Shown: positions 39,475-45,680 of the stretch, piece after piece
How the letters are laid out: each line of letters begins with the position of its first letter
Position numbering within the stretch: position 1 is the first letter of the stretch
Source of the DNA: Acidobacteriota bacterium
GTDB lineage: Bacteria > Acidobacteriota > Aminicenantia > UBA2199
Length of the DNA: 45,680 nucleotides
Direction: 5' to 3'
Assembly (NCBI GenBank): GCA_022711715.1
Contig: JAKLEC010000007.1
Span: 1 to 45,680, forward strand
The notes under the pieces: generated by a model
What the model was told of the DNA's origin: nothing
The model's input: only the letters and a program-made list of their open reading frames with translations
Database searches by the model: none
Position numbers and translations under genes: made by a program

Positions 39475-40620
39475 ATGGCATACAAGGACATCCTGCGCAA
39501 CTCGTTGAAGACCTTCGAGGACCTGGAGAAGTGGCTCATCGGCCAGAAGGCGCGCGTCGACCCGCGGCTGCGCGAGGTCATCGGCAAGTACCCGATGCGC
39601 GTGAACACCTACTATCTCTCGCTTATCGAGAAGATGAACGACGGCATCTGGAAGCAGGCCATCCCCGACGTCGAGGAGCTCGAGCACTACATGGACCTGA
39701 CCCCCGACCCGCTCGACGAGGAGGGCGACATCCCCCTGGGCGGGCCGCGCACCATCATCCACCGCTACCCCGACCGCGTGCTGCTCTTCGTGTCCAGCGA
39801 GTGCGCCATGTACTGCCGCTTCTGCACGCGCAAGCGCAAGGTGGGCGACGAGCTCAAGAATCCCTCCATGGAGGAGATCGGCAAGGGGATCGACTACATC
39901 GCCGAGCACGAGGACATCCGCGACGTGCTGATCTCCGGCGGCGACCCCTTCCTGCTCGGCACCCGGCGCCTCGACGAGATCCTGGGCCGCGTGCGGCGCA
40001 TCCCGCACCTGGACATCTTCCGCATCGGCACCCGCGTCCCCTGCGTCTGGCCGCAGAAGATCACCGAGGACGCCGAGTTCGTCGACATGCTGCGCAGCCA
40101 TCTGCCCCGCTCGCTGAAGGAGCCGCAGCTCTTCATCAACACCCATTTCAACCATCCCATGGAGATCACCGAATCGAGCTGGCAGGCGATCAAGGTCCTG
40201 CGCGACCTGGGCATCCCCGTCGGCAACCAGAGCGTGCTGCTCAAGGGGGTCAACGACGACACCGACGTCATGCGCGACCTGGTCCACGGGCTGGGCCGCA
40301 TGGGCGTCAAGCCCTACTACCTGTACTACGCCGACTTCGTCGAGGGGACGGGCCACTTCCGCACTCAGATCTTCAGGGGCAAGGAGATCTGCCGCGACCT
40401 GTGCGGCGCCACGACCGGCTTCCTGCGGCCGACGTATGTCGTCGACGCCCTGGGTGGCCGCGGCAAGACGCCGGTCGACCTCGGCTATTCCGAGGGGATC
40501 AGCGACGACCGCAAGGGCGGCGTGATCACCTCGCCGATCGGCCTGGGCAAGGTCTATGTCAACGATCCCATCGAAAAGGTGGAGGGCAAGCCCATCCGGC
40601 ACAATCCGAACAGAAAGTGA
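39475..40620 (+). CDS. KamA-family radical SAM aminomutase (lysine 2,3-aminomutase-like)
   Basis: 381 aa from the ATG at 39475 (CGGAGGGCCC upstream). Radical SAM cluster Cys110, Cys114, Cys117 in CAMYCRFCTRKRK. PLP site: GGRGKTP near the C-terminus provides the lysine seen in lysine 2,3-aminomutases, preceded by YVVDA, and YYADFVEGTGHF holds the other substrate-facing Asp, so the enzyme looks complete. It is shorter than clostridial KamA (~415) and longer than EpmB (~340). No acetyltransferase (AblB) or EF-P gene is near, so beta-lysine osmolyte or EF-P modification is not supported by context. Confidence 0.9.
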   Translation: MAYKDILRNSLKTFEDLEKWLIGQKARVDPRLREVIGKYPMRVNTYYLSLIEKMNDGIWKQAIPDVEELEHYMDLTPDPLDEEGDIPLGGPRTIIHRYPDRVLLFVSSECAMYCRFCTRKRKVGDELKNPSMEEIGKGIDYIAEHEDIRDVLISGGDPFLLGTRRLDEILGRVRRIPHLDIFRIGTRVPCVWPQKITEDAEFVDMLRSHLPRSLKEPQLFINTHFNHPMEITESSWQAIKVLRDLGIPVGNQSVLLKGVNDDTDVMRDLVHGLGRMGVKPYYLYYADFVEGTGHFRTQIFRGKEICRDLCGATTGFLRPTYVVDALGGRGKTPVDLGYSEGISDDRKGGVITSPIGLGKVYVNDPIEKVEGKPIRHNPNRK

Positions 40621-40690
40621 AAAGTGAAAAGCAAAAAAAGGCAATAAGAAAAAGGTAGAAGGCAAGAGCCAAGAAAAGAAAGACCAGAAA
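40616..40690. repeat. Purine-word repeat GTGAAAAG/AAAAAGG, single arm
   Basis: GAAAGTGAAAAGTGAAAAGC, then GCAAAAAAAGGC and AGAAAAAGGTAGAAGG. Same word family as 4238-4339, 9472-9591 and 45321-45360. It starts in the stop region of the KamA-type gene and has no matching opposite arm. Confidence 0.65.
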
Positions 40691-40706
40691 GACGAGGAGC
40701 AGGGGG

Positions 40707-40964
40707 ATGGAAAACGTCGAGCGCGAGCTGGCCGGAATCAAGGAACGGCTGGAGCGGATCGAAGTCCAGCTCCGGTTCCTGTTCAAGAGGCTGGGGATCT
40801 CCACCCGGGACGCCCCGGCGGCGAAGGCGTCGCCGGTTGTCATCGACCTGCTGAGCCGGGGCGACAGGAAAGGCGCCATGCGCGCCTTCATGGCGGAGAC
40901 CGGCGCCAGCCTGAAGGACGCCAAGAAACTCGTCGAGTCGCTCGCGGCCGGCCCAAAAGAATAG
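40707..40964 (+). CDS. Small protein with bL12 C-terminal-like domain
   Basis: 85 aa; the AGGAGCAGGGGG before the ATG is a good ribosome-binding site. N-terminal amphipathic helix (ERELAGIKERLERIEVQLRFL), possibly a coiled coil for dimerisation. The C-terminal part VVIDLLSRGDRKGAMRAFMAETGASLKDAKKLVESL has the alpha-helix arrangement of the ribosomal protein L7/L12 C-terminal domain, the piece that binds translation GTPases. It is not L12 itself (lacks the L10-binding N-terminus). Next to a methyltransferase gene 3 bases downstream. Confidence 0.78.
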   Translation: MENVERELAGIKERLERIEVQLRFLFKRLGISTRDAPAAKASPVVIDLLSRGDRKGAMRAFMAETGASLKDAKKLVESLAAGPKE

Positions 40965-40967
40965 CCG

Positions 40968-41732
40968 ATGACCCGATGGTACGAGGAGCTGTTCCTGGAT
41001 TATGCCGATCACTACGACCATGAGCCCTACACGCAGGGCACGGCCGGCGAGTGCGACTTCATCGAGAAGGAGATCGGCGGCGACAAGAAAAAGCGCATCC
41101 TGGACATCGGCTGCGGCACCGGACGCCACGCCATCGAGCTGGCCCGCCGCGGCTACCGGGTGGTCGGGGTGGACCTGTCGGCGGCGCAATTGCGGCGGGC
41201 CCGGGAAAAGGCGGCCGCCGCCGGAGTCAGCATCGATTTCCGCCGCTGCGACGCCAGGGAGCTGCCCTTCACGGCCGAGTTCGACCTGGCCATCATGCTC
41301 TGCGAGGGCGCCTTCCCGCTGATGGAGACCGATGAGATGAACTACGCCATCCTGCGGGGAGCGGCGCGGGCGCTGAAGCCGGGCGGCCAGCTCATTTTCA
41401 CCACCCTCAACGGCCTTTTCCCGCTGTTCCACTCGGTGAAGGAGTTCCTCGACAGGGAAAAAGGGGAGGGGGGCGCCGAGTGCCGGGAGAGCTCCTTCGA
41501 CTTGATGACCTTCCGTGACCGCAACGTCACGTCCGTCGTCGACGACTCGGGGAACAAAAAGGAGTTGCGCTGCGACGAGCGCTACTACGTGCCGAGCGAG
41601 ATCGCCTGGCTGCTGAAATCGCTGGGCTTCCGGGGCATCGGCATCTTCGCCGCCCGGCTGGGCGCCTTCAGCCGCGCGGACGCCCTGACCCCCGACGAAT
41701 TCGAGATGCTGGTCGTGGCCGAGAAAGAATAG
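40968..41732 (+). CDS. SAM-dependent class I methyltransferase
   Basis: 254 aa; 3 bases after the bL12-like gene, so co-transcribed; no strong ribosome-binding site of its own. Motif I ILDIGCGTGRHAIELARRGY near 44-63, acidic loop VVGVDLS, motif II-like CDARELPFTAEFDLAIML, then YAILRGAARALKPGGQLIF. The C-terminal third is a substrate part (ESSFDLMTFRDRNVTSVVDD, RCDERYYVPSEIAWLLKSLGF). Substrate unknown; translational or ribosomal protein targets are conceivable from the neighbour but unproven. Confidence 0.9.
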   Translation: MTRWYEELFLDYADHYDHEPYTQGTAGECDFIEKEIGGDKKKRILDIGCGTGRHAIELARRGYRVVGVDLSAAQLRRAREKAAAAGVSIDFRRCDARELPFTAEFDLAIMLCEGAFPLMETDEMNYAILRGAARALKPGGQLIFTTLNGLFPLFHSVKEFLDREKGEGGAECRESSFDLMTFRDRNVTSVVDDSGNKKELRCDERYYVPSEIAWLLKSLGFRGIGIFAARLGAFSRADALTPDEFEMLVVAEKE

Positions 41733-41782
41733 GGACCGCGCCCGCATATTGCCCCAGCGAATAATTTGCCTAAAGCGGCCCG

Positions 41783-41811
41783 TTCCAATTACCCGTTGAG
41801 TTGACTATAAT
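41783..41811 (+). promoter_or_regulatory. Sigma70-like promoter of the 41855-44234 gene group
   Basis: TTCCAA (41783-41788), 17-base spacer, TATAAT (41806-41811), 43 bases before the ATG at 41855. Confidence 0.65.
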
Positions 41812-41854
41812 CCCGGGCGGCCGCCGTGCAGGCGGCTGACCCCAGGAGGTGCCC

Positions 41855-42415
41855 ATGGAAACGCTGCTTTCGCTCTGGCTGCCGATCGTGCTGTCGGCTG
41901 CGGCCGTGTTCATCGCCAGCTCCTTCGTGCACATGGCCCTGCCCTTCCACAAGGGCGACATGCGCAAGCTGGCGAAGGAGGACGAGGTCATGGCCGCCCT
42001 GCGTCCGTTCGCCATCCCGCCCGGCGACTACGCCGTCCCCAGCGCCTCCTCGCTGAAGGAGGCCAACAGTCCCGAGTTCGCCGCCAGGATGGAAAAAGGC
42101 CCGGTGCTTTTCATGACCGTGGCCGGAAAGCGGACGACCGCCATGGGCCTCAGCCTGCTGCTCTGGTTCTTCTACGCCGTAGCGGTCGGCAAGCTCGCCG
42201 CCTGGGCCGCCGGCCTGGCCCTGCCCGCCGGCGCCGGCTTCCTGCCGGTGTTCCGCCTGGTCGGCGCCATCGCCTTCGCCGGATACTCGCTGGCGCTGCT
42301 GCAGCAGTCGATCTGGTACCAGCGCCGCTGGCGGACGACGCTCCTTTCGATGCTCGACGGATTGCTGTATGCCCTGCTGACCGCCGCCATCTTCGGCTGG
42401 CTGTGGCCGCGCTAG
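41855..42415 (+). CDS. Membrane protein of unknown function
   Basis: 186 aa from the ATG at 41855 (AGGAGG 5 bases upstream; a GTG six bases earlier is in frame but lies inside that site). Hydrophobic span at ~5-27, then a soluble loop (~30-80) with a conserved-looking [15 protein letters not shown] and GKRTTAMG, then three more spans ([58 protein letters not shown]). Six or fewer spans overall. No named family. Confidence 0.72.
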   Translation: METLLSLWLPIVLSAAAVFIASSFVHMALPFHKGDMRKLAKEDEVMAALRPFAIPPGDYAVPSASSLKEANSPEFAARMEKGPVLFMTVAGKRTTAMGLSLLLWFFYAVAVGKLAAWAAGLALPAGAGFLPVFRLVGAIAFAGYSLALLQQSIWYQRRWRTTLLSMLDGLLYALLTAAIFGWLWPR

Positions 42416-42427
42416 AAGGGGAGACGC

Positions 42428-43051
42428 GTGCCTTCCGTGCATGACGTCCTGACGCAGCTGGCCGTGATCGCCGCGGAATACCCGTGGCTGGCGATCGCCT
42501 GGCATGTCTATTTCGGCGTGTTCGCGGCCGCGCTCCTGTGCGGCTGGCGCCCGATGCGGCGCCTGGGAGGAGTGCTTCTGGCCCCGCCGCTGTTTTCGGC
42601 GAGTGCCATGGCTTGGATCGCGGGCAACCCCTTCAACGGCGCCGTGCTGCTGGCGCTTGCCGGGCTGCTGCTTTTCCTGGCGCTGAAGCAGCCGTGCGCC
42701 CCGGCGCGGATCGCGCCGCCGTGGTTTCTTTTCCCGGGCATCGCCCTGTTCGCGGTCGGCTGGGCCTATCCCCATTTCCTCGCCGCCGGCTCGCTCCTGC
42801 CCTACCTGTACCGGTCGCCGCTGGGAGTGCTTCCCTGCCCGACATTGGCCATGGTCCTCGGAGTGGCGCTCATTCTCGACGGCCTGGGCTCGCGGGGCCT
42901 CTGCCTCGTTTTGGGCGCATTCGGGGTGTTCTATGGCGCCTTCGGCGTCTTGCGCCTCGGCGTTACCGCCGACTGGACGCTGTTGCTGGGGGCCGTGATC
43001 GTCCTGGCCCGCGCCGTGGCGAGGCCGAGCGCGGACGGGAGCGCCGGGTGA
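42428..43051 (+). CDS. DUF6064-family membrane protein, GTG start
   Basis: 207 aa starting at GTG 42428 with AAGGGGAGA before it. Seven or so spans; the GWAYPHFL and SPLGVLPCPTLAMV blocks and the final GVFYGAFGVLRLGV are typical of DUF6064. Function unknown. Its TGA overlaps the GTG start of the next gene (GTGA at 43048), so the two are translationally coupled. Confidence 0.82.
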   Translation: MPSVHDVLTQLAVIAAEYPWLAIAWHVYFGVFAAALLCGWRPMRRLGGVLLAPPLFSASAMAWIAGNPFNGAVLLALAGLLLFLALKQPCAPARIAPPWFLFPGIALFAVGWAYPHFLAAGSLLPYLYRSPLGVLPCPTLAMVLGVALILDGLGSRGLCLVLGAFGVFYGAFGVLRLGVTADWTLLLGAVIVLARAVARPSADGSAG

Positions 43052-43707
43052 ACGCCGCTGCCGGCCACGGCCCCCGGCCATCGTTCGCGCGCTACCTGCT
43101 GGGGACGATCCTGCGGCCCGGACCGACCTTCGCCGGCCTGCTGCAGGACGACCGGCGACTCGGGCTCGGCTCACGCGCACTGGCGCTCAACGCGCTCCTT
43201 TACACCCTGGTCTACGTTTTCCTGACCATCGGCAAAGGAGCGCCATCGGTGTTCACTCCGTTCCTGGCCATTTCCAGGGAGTCGTATTATTACTACAACC
43301 GCTTCATGCTTGCGCCGAGCATGTTCCTGGGCTGGATCGCCGCCGCCGGCGTAGCGCAGCTTCTGAGCCGCCCTCTCGGCGGCAAAGGCCGCTTCGAGGA
43401 CAACCTGTCCGTGTTCGGCTTCGCCAGTTTGGTCCCCTGTCTGGCCTCGCTGCTCCACGACCTGCCCGACTCGCTCCTGGGCGCGCTCGGCCTGCTCGAC
43501 TTGCGCGCCTACGAGGTCACGCTCAATTCGCCGACCGTGTGGCGCGGCATCCTGCTGGCGCTCTACGGCGTCTCCATCCTGTGGTTCCTGGTCCTGTACC
43601 CCCTGGGGCTGGCGGCGGCGCAGCGCCTGCGGCCGGCGGCGGCCGTCCTGGCCGGCGTCCCGGCCTACCTGGTGTACCAGGCGATCTTCGCCATCTTCAA
43701 CCGCTGA
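43048..43707 (+). CDS. YIP1-family membrane protein
   Basis: 219 aa starting at GTG 43048 that overlaps the preceding stop. Starts with a soluble N-terminus, FARYLLGTILRPGPTFAGLL (the YIP1 opening), then four to five spans including LALNALLYTLVYVFLTIG, MFLGWIAAAGVAQLL, VFGFASLVPCLASLL, GILLALYGVSILWFLVLY and VLAGVPAYLVYQAIFAI. YIP1-domain proteins are common bacterial membrane proteins without settled function. Confidence 0.82.
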   Translation: MNAAAGHGPRPSFARYLLGTILRPGPTFAGLLQDDRRLGLGSRALALNALLYTLVYVFLTIGKGAPSVFTPFLAISRESYYYYNRFMLAPSMFLGWIAAAGVAQLLSRPLGGKGRFEDNLSVFGFASLVPCLASLLHDLPDSLLGALGLLDLRAYEVTLNSPTVWRGILLALYGVSILWFLVLYPLGLAAAQRLRPAAAVLAGVPAYLVYQAIFAIFNR

Positions 43708-43727
43708 GGCGCAACGGAGGTTCAGCG

Positions 43728-44234
43728 ATGATCAAGAAAATCCTGATGTGCCTGCTGGCCTGCCTGGCCGCGACGGTGGTGTGGGCCGTGGACGGGAAGC
43801 GGGACCCCGAGTCGCCGCTGCTCGCCTACATGGCCGGAAAGGCCTACGACGAGGCGGCGGCGCGCGAGTTCGCCGCCGACGAGTACGGCATGAGAAAGTA
43901 CGTCCTGGCTTTTCTCAAGCGCGGCCCCAACCGCCCGACAGACAAAAGGAAAGCCGAGGAACTGCAGGTCGCGCACCTGAGGAACATCGACAGGATGGCA
44001 GCGGCAGGCAAGCTGGCGCTGGCCGGCCCCTTCCTCGACGACGGCGAGCTGCGCGGGATCTACGTCTTTTGCGTCGATTCGCTCGCCGAGGCCGAGGCGC
44101 TCACCCGCAGCGATCCGGCCGTCCAAGCCGGCAGCCTGGTGATGGAGCTGAGGGAGTGGTACGGCTCGGCGGCGCTGATGGCGGTCAACGCGCTCCACGC
44201 CCGGCTGGAGAAGAAACCGGTCGCCGGCGAGTGA
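43728..44234 (+). CDS. Exported YciI-like protein
   Basis: 168 aa from the ATG at 43728 (CGGAGG 7 bases upstream). Signal peptide at 1-20 (CLLACLAATVVWA). Followed by ~35 unassigned residues and a YCII-type dimeric alpha-beta domain: KYVLAFLKRGPNRPTDKRKA, LQVAHLRNIDRMAAAGKLALAGPF, LRGIYVFCVDSLAEAEALTR, SDPAVQAGSLVMELREWYG. YciI relatives are usually cytoplasmic; an exported version is uncommon. The conserved His is in QVAHLRN. Last gene before the convergent one. Confidence 0.82.
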   Translation: MIKKILMCLLACLAATVVWAVDGKRDPESPLLAYMAGKAYDEAAAREFAADEYGMRKYVLAFLKRGPNRPTDKRKAEELQVAHLRNIDRMAAAGKLALAGPFLDDGELRGIYVFCVDSLAEAEALTRSDPAVQAGSLVMELREWYGSAALMAVNALHARLEKKPVAGE

Positions 44235-44319
44235 CGGGCTGGCCCGCGCCGCGGGGCTGGCGCCCGCGGCGCAGGATCAATGTCCGTTCCGCGGTTCCCC
44301 TTTATTGAGGGGAGCGGTC

Positions 44320-45282
44320 TTAAACCGCCTCGATCGTGGAGGGCGGCTTGGTGGCGATGTTGTAAGTGACCGAGACCACTCCCGGTACGCGCTCCAGGAT
44401 GGCGGCCGCGATCCGCTCCAGGAGCTCGAAGGGCAGCCGCGTCGGCGACGCCTGGCGGGCGTCGACGCTGTCCCAGCAGCGCACCTCGACCTGCTGGCCG
44501 AACTGGCGCCTGCCGGCGCGCATGCCGGTCACCCGGTCCTCATGCAGGATGGCCAGGTATTGGAAGGCCGGGATCCCGGCCAGGAGCTCCTCGACGACGG
44601 CCGTCGCCTGGCGCACGGTCTCGACGCGTTCGCGCGTGGCCTCGCCGATGACGCGCGCCGCCAGCGCCGGCCCCGGGAAGGGGATGCGGGCGAACAGCTC
44701 CTCGGGCAGCCCGAGGGCGCGGCCGAGCTTGCGCACGCCGTCCTTGCGCAGGCGCAGCAGCGGCTCGAGGATGGAGTAGCCGAAGGCCGCCTGCGGGTCG
44801 ATGCCCAGCTGGGCGAAGACGTTATGCTGGCGCTTGATGCCGGCGACCGTCTCGTCGACGTCGGTCAGGATGGTGCCCTGCAGGAGATGACGGGCGCCGC
44901 TCTCGCGGACGATGCGGCCGAACACCTTCTTGTAGAAGGTCTGGGTGATGGCTTCGCGCTTCTGCTCGGGATCGCTGATGCCGGCAAGCGCCGTAAAGAA
45001 CTCGTCGCGGGCGTCGACCACCTCGACCGCGACGCCGAGGGAGCGGAAGAGAGAGGACACCCGCTCCGCCTCGCCCTGGCGCATCAGGCCGTTCTGGATG
45101 AACACCGTGCGCAGCTTCCTGCCCAGGGCGCGATGGCCGAGCAGGGTGACCGTCGAGGAATCGACCCCTCCCGACAGCGCGTTGATCGCCGTCCCTTCCC
45201 CCACCGCCCCGCGGATCTCGCGAACCTGTTCGGCGATAAAGCGCTCGCAGTCCAGCTCCTCCGCCCGGATCTCCTGGATCAT
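44320..45282 (-). CDS. GMP-synthase-like ATP pyrophosphatase without glutaminase domain
   Basis: 320 aa from the ATG at 45282 (AGGAGGTGCGGG upstream). PP-loop SGGVDSS at 37-43. Homology to the C-terminal half of GuaA: QGTILTDVDETVAGIKRQHNV, EPLLRLRKDGVRKLG, PFPGPALAARVIGE, and the terminal TKPPSTIE. The glutaminase domain is absent, as in split archaeal GuaAb. Several places diverge from GuaA: ALAARV for GLAVRV, an insertion after QHNV, no MTADW, and AV instead of WE at the very end. It may be a true GuaAb or a related AMP-forming enzyme. Promoter TATAAT at 45309-45314. Confidence 0.82.
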   Translation of the reverse strand: MIQEIRAEELDCERFIAEQVREIRGAVGEGTAINALSGGVDSSTVTLLGHRALGRKLRTVFIQNGLMRQGEAERVSSLFRSLGVAVEVVDARDEFFTALAGISDPEQKREAITQTFYKKVFGRIVRESGARHLLQGTILTDVDETVAGIKRQHNVFAQLGIDPQAAFGYSILEPLLRLRKDGVRKLGRALGLPEELFARIPFPGPALAARVIGEATRERVETVRQATAVVEELLAGIPAFQYLAILHEDRVTGMRAGRRQFGQQVEVRCWDSVDARQASPTRLPFELLERIAAAILERVPGVVSVTYNIATKPPSTIEAV

Positions 45283-45308
45283 CCCGCACCTCCTGGCTGT
45301 CGGCCAGG

Positions 45309-45314
45309 ATTATA
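45309..45314 (-). promoter_or_regulatory. TATAAT -10 box of the GuaA-like gene
   Basis: Perfect TATAAT on the minus strand, 26 bases before the ATG at 45282. The -35 position (TCACTT) is weak and lies in the purine-word repeat. Confidence 0.55.
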
Positions 45315-45320
45315 CCGCAG

Positions 45321-45360
45321 GGAAAAGTGAAAAGTGAAAAGGAAAAAGCAGTGGGTAAGG
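45321..45360. repeat. Purine-word repeat GTGAAAAGTGAAAAGG
   Basis: Iterates GAAAAGTGAAAA and AAAGGAAAAA; same family as 4238, 9472 and 40616. A looser purine/pyrimidine alternation continues to 45460 (GGCAAAGTGGCAAAGC, later CTTGCTTTACCTCTC), without a gene. Confidence 0.6.
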
Positions 45361-45472
45361 GGTAGAGGGGTTAAGAGGCAAAGTGGCAAAGCAGCAGCAT
45401 GAACCGAACCTATGTCGCCATTTTCTTGCTTTACCTCTCTATCTTTCTCTACTCCTGATCCCCTCGCTGTTT

Positions 45473-45548
45473 CTTGGGGACGGAGCTTTAAAATTTGACT
45501 TTTTTGCCGCATGGTAAAAAAGTAAAGAATTAAAGTACCGTCCCCAAG
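45473..45548. repeat. 76-bp palindromic element, GGGGACGG ends
   Basis: Near-perfect inverted repeat. Left arm starts CTTGGGGACGG at 45473, and the right arm ends CCGTCCCCAAG at 45548. The arms continue as CTTTAA.xxxTTxAC.TTTTTT on the left and its complement on the right, with a short GC.AT centre. The shape matches REP/MITE-like elements, but no transposase gene is visible. Confidence 0.85.
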
Positions 45549-45574
45549 GCAACGGCCTGTAGAAGTTCAGATAC

Positions 45575-45643
45575 ATATTGGACTCTTAAATTCTTAAAGG
45601 AACTCACTTTGTGAGTTCCGGAAGGCGGGCAGGAGTCCGATAT
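45575..45643. ncRNA. Nested stem-loop, possible structured RNA or terminator
   Basis: Inner hairpin with a perfect 9-bp stem: GGAACTCAC (45599-45607), TTT loop, GTGAGTTCC (45611-45619). Outer stem: ATATTGGACTC (45575-45585) with GAGTCCGATAT (45633-45643), 10 of 11 pairs plus a G-T. Nothing to show it is transcribed. The sequence then runs ATGAAGGCTTTTTATCTG to the window end, which might open a gene beyond it. Confidence 0.4.
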
Positions 45644-45680
45644 GAAGGCTTTTTATCTGTTCCGTGGTCTTCGTGGCTAT

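Noticed and set aside
37018-40665. Minus-strand open frame of over 1200 codons
   Set aside because: Antisense to the MFS/spermidine synthase and KamA genes, which have clear families; very Gln/Arg/Ala-rich with no domain. A GC-bias shadow.
44285-44320. Terminator hairpin between the convergent YciI-like and GuaA-like genes
   Set aside because: A CCCCT/AGGGG stem exists, but it is short and has no T run on either strand.
45300-45460. Gene in the purine/pyrimidine-rich tract at the right end
   Set aside because: Frames are low-complexity, without ribosome-binding sites or domain patterns.

Overview
The window reads as GC-rich bacterial chromosome: dense short-spaced genes, clear Shine-Dalgarno sites, and GTG/TTG starts at a few genes. 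The gene content (a CBM9/DUF5916 outer-membrane-type protein, SagB-type nitroreductase with a signal peptide, fused MFS/spermidine synthase, KamA-type radical SAM protein, DUF6064, many small signal-peptide proteins) fits an Acidobacteriota or Candidatus Aminicenantes-like Gram-negative organism. That placement is inference from gene families; there is no rRNA or other marker to prove it. No tRNA, rRNA, transposase, phage gene or CRISPR array was found.

Layout. (1) 1-2.8 kb: the 3' four fifths of mfd, cut by the window edge. (2) 2.9-9.4 kb, minus strand: membrane-anchored alpha/beta hydrolase, small exported protein, NYN-LOTUS RNA-binding/nuclease-like protein, a large DUF5916 protein and a small exported protein. 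The gaps between them are filled with palindromic low-complexity elements. (3) 9.7-17.7 kb: a serine beta-lactamase-family hydrolase, then a looser, less GC-rich stretch of small orphan membrane and exported proteins. This stretch carries a dispersed ~74-bp element (three copies) and other repeats. (4) 17.7-36.8 kb, plus strand and dense: Fe-S protein, ABC exporter, SRPBCC protein, exported cyclophilin, exported nitroreductase, lipoprotein, lipoyl-less E2-type acyltransferase, cupin, flavodoxin, YARHG protein, putative exported zinc peptidase, cytosolic nitroreductase, PDZ protein, lipoprotein hydrolase, P-loop kinase, two Asp/Glu racemase paralogues flanking a short-chain dehydrogenase, DUF1003 protein and TauE-like permease. 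(5) 37.2-44.2 kb: fused MFS/spermidine synthase with an apparently leaderless promoter, KamA-family aminomutase, a bL12-like small protein with a methyltransferase, three membrane proteins and an exported YciI-like protein. (6) 44.3-45.3 kb, minus: a GuaA-like ATP pyrophosphatase without a glutaminase domain, then ~400 bp of non-coding palindromes to the window end.

How it works together. Apart from mfd this is mostly envelope, redox and small-molecule metabolism rather than one recognisable pathway. Short operons are visible from ATGA/GTGA overlaps (32.15-33.26 kb; 42.43-43.71 kb) and from sigma70-like promoters with good 16-18 bp spacing in front of many units.

The most unusual feature is non-coding. 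Many intergenic gaps hold short degenerate words iterated two to four times, often built into large imperfect inverted repeats. The word differs from gap to gap, but several are shared between distant gaps. In addition, the 74-bp element carries a promoter-like pair at constant spacing and always points into the downstream gene.
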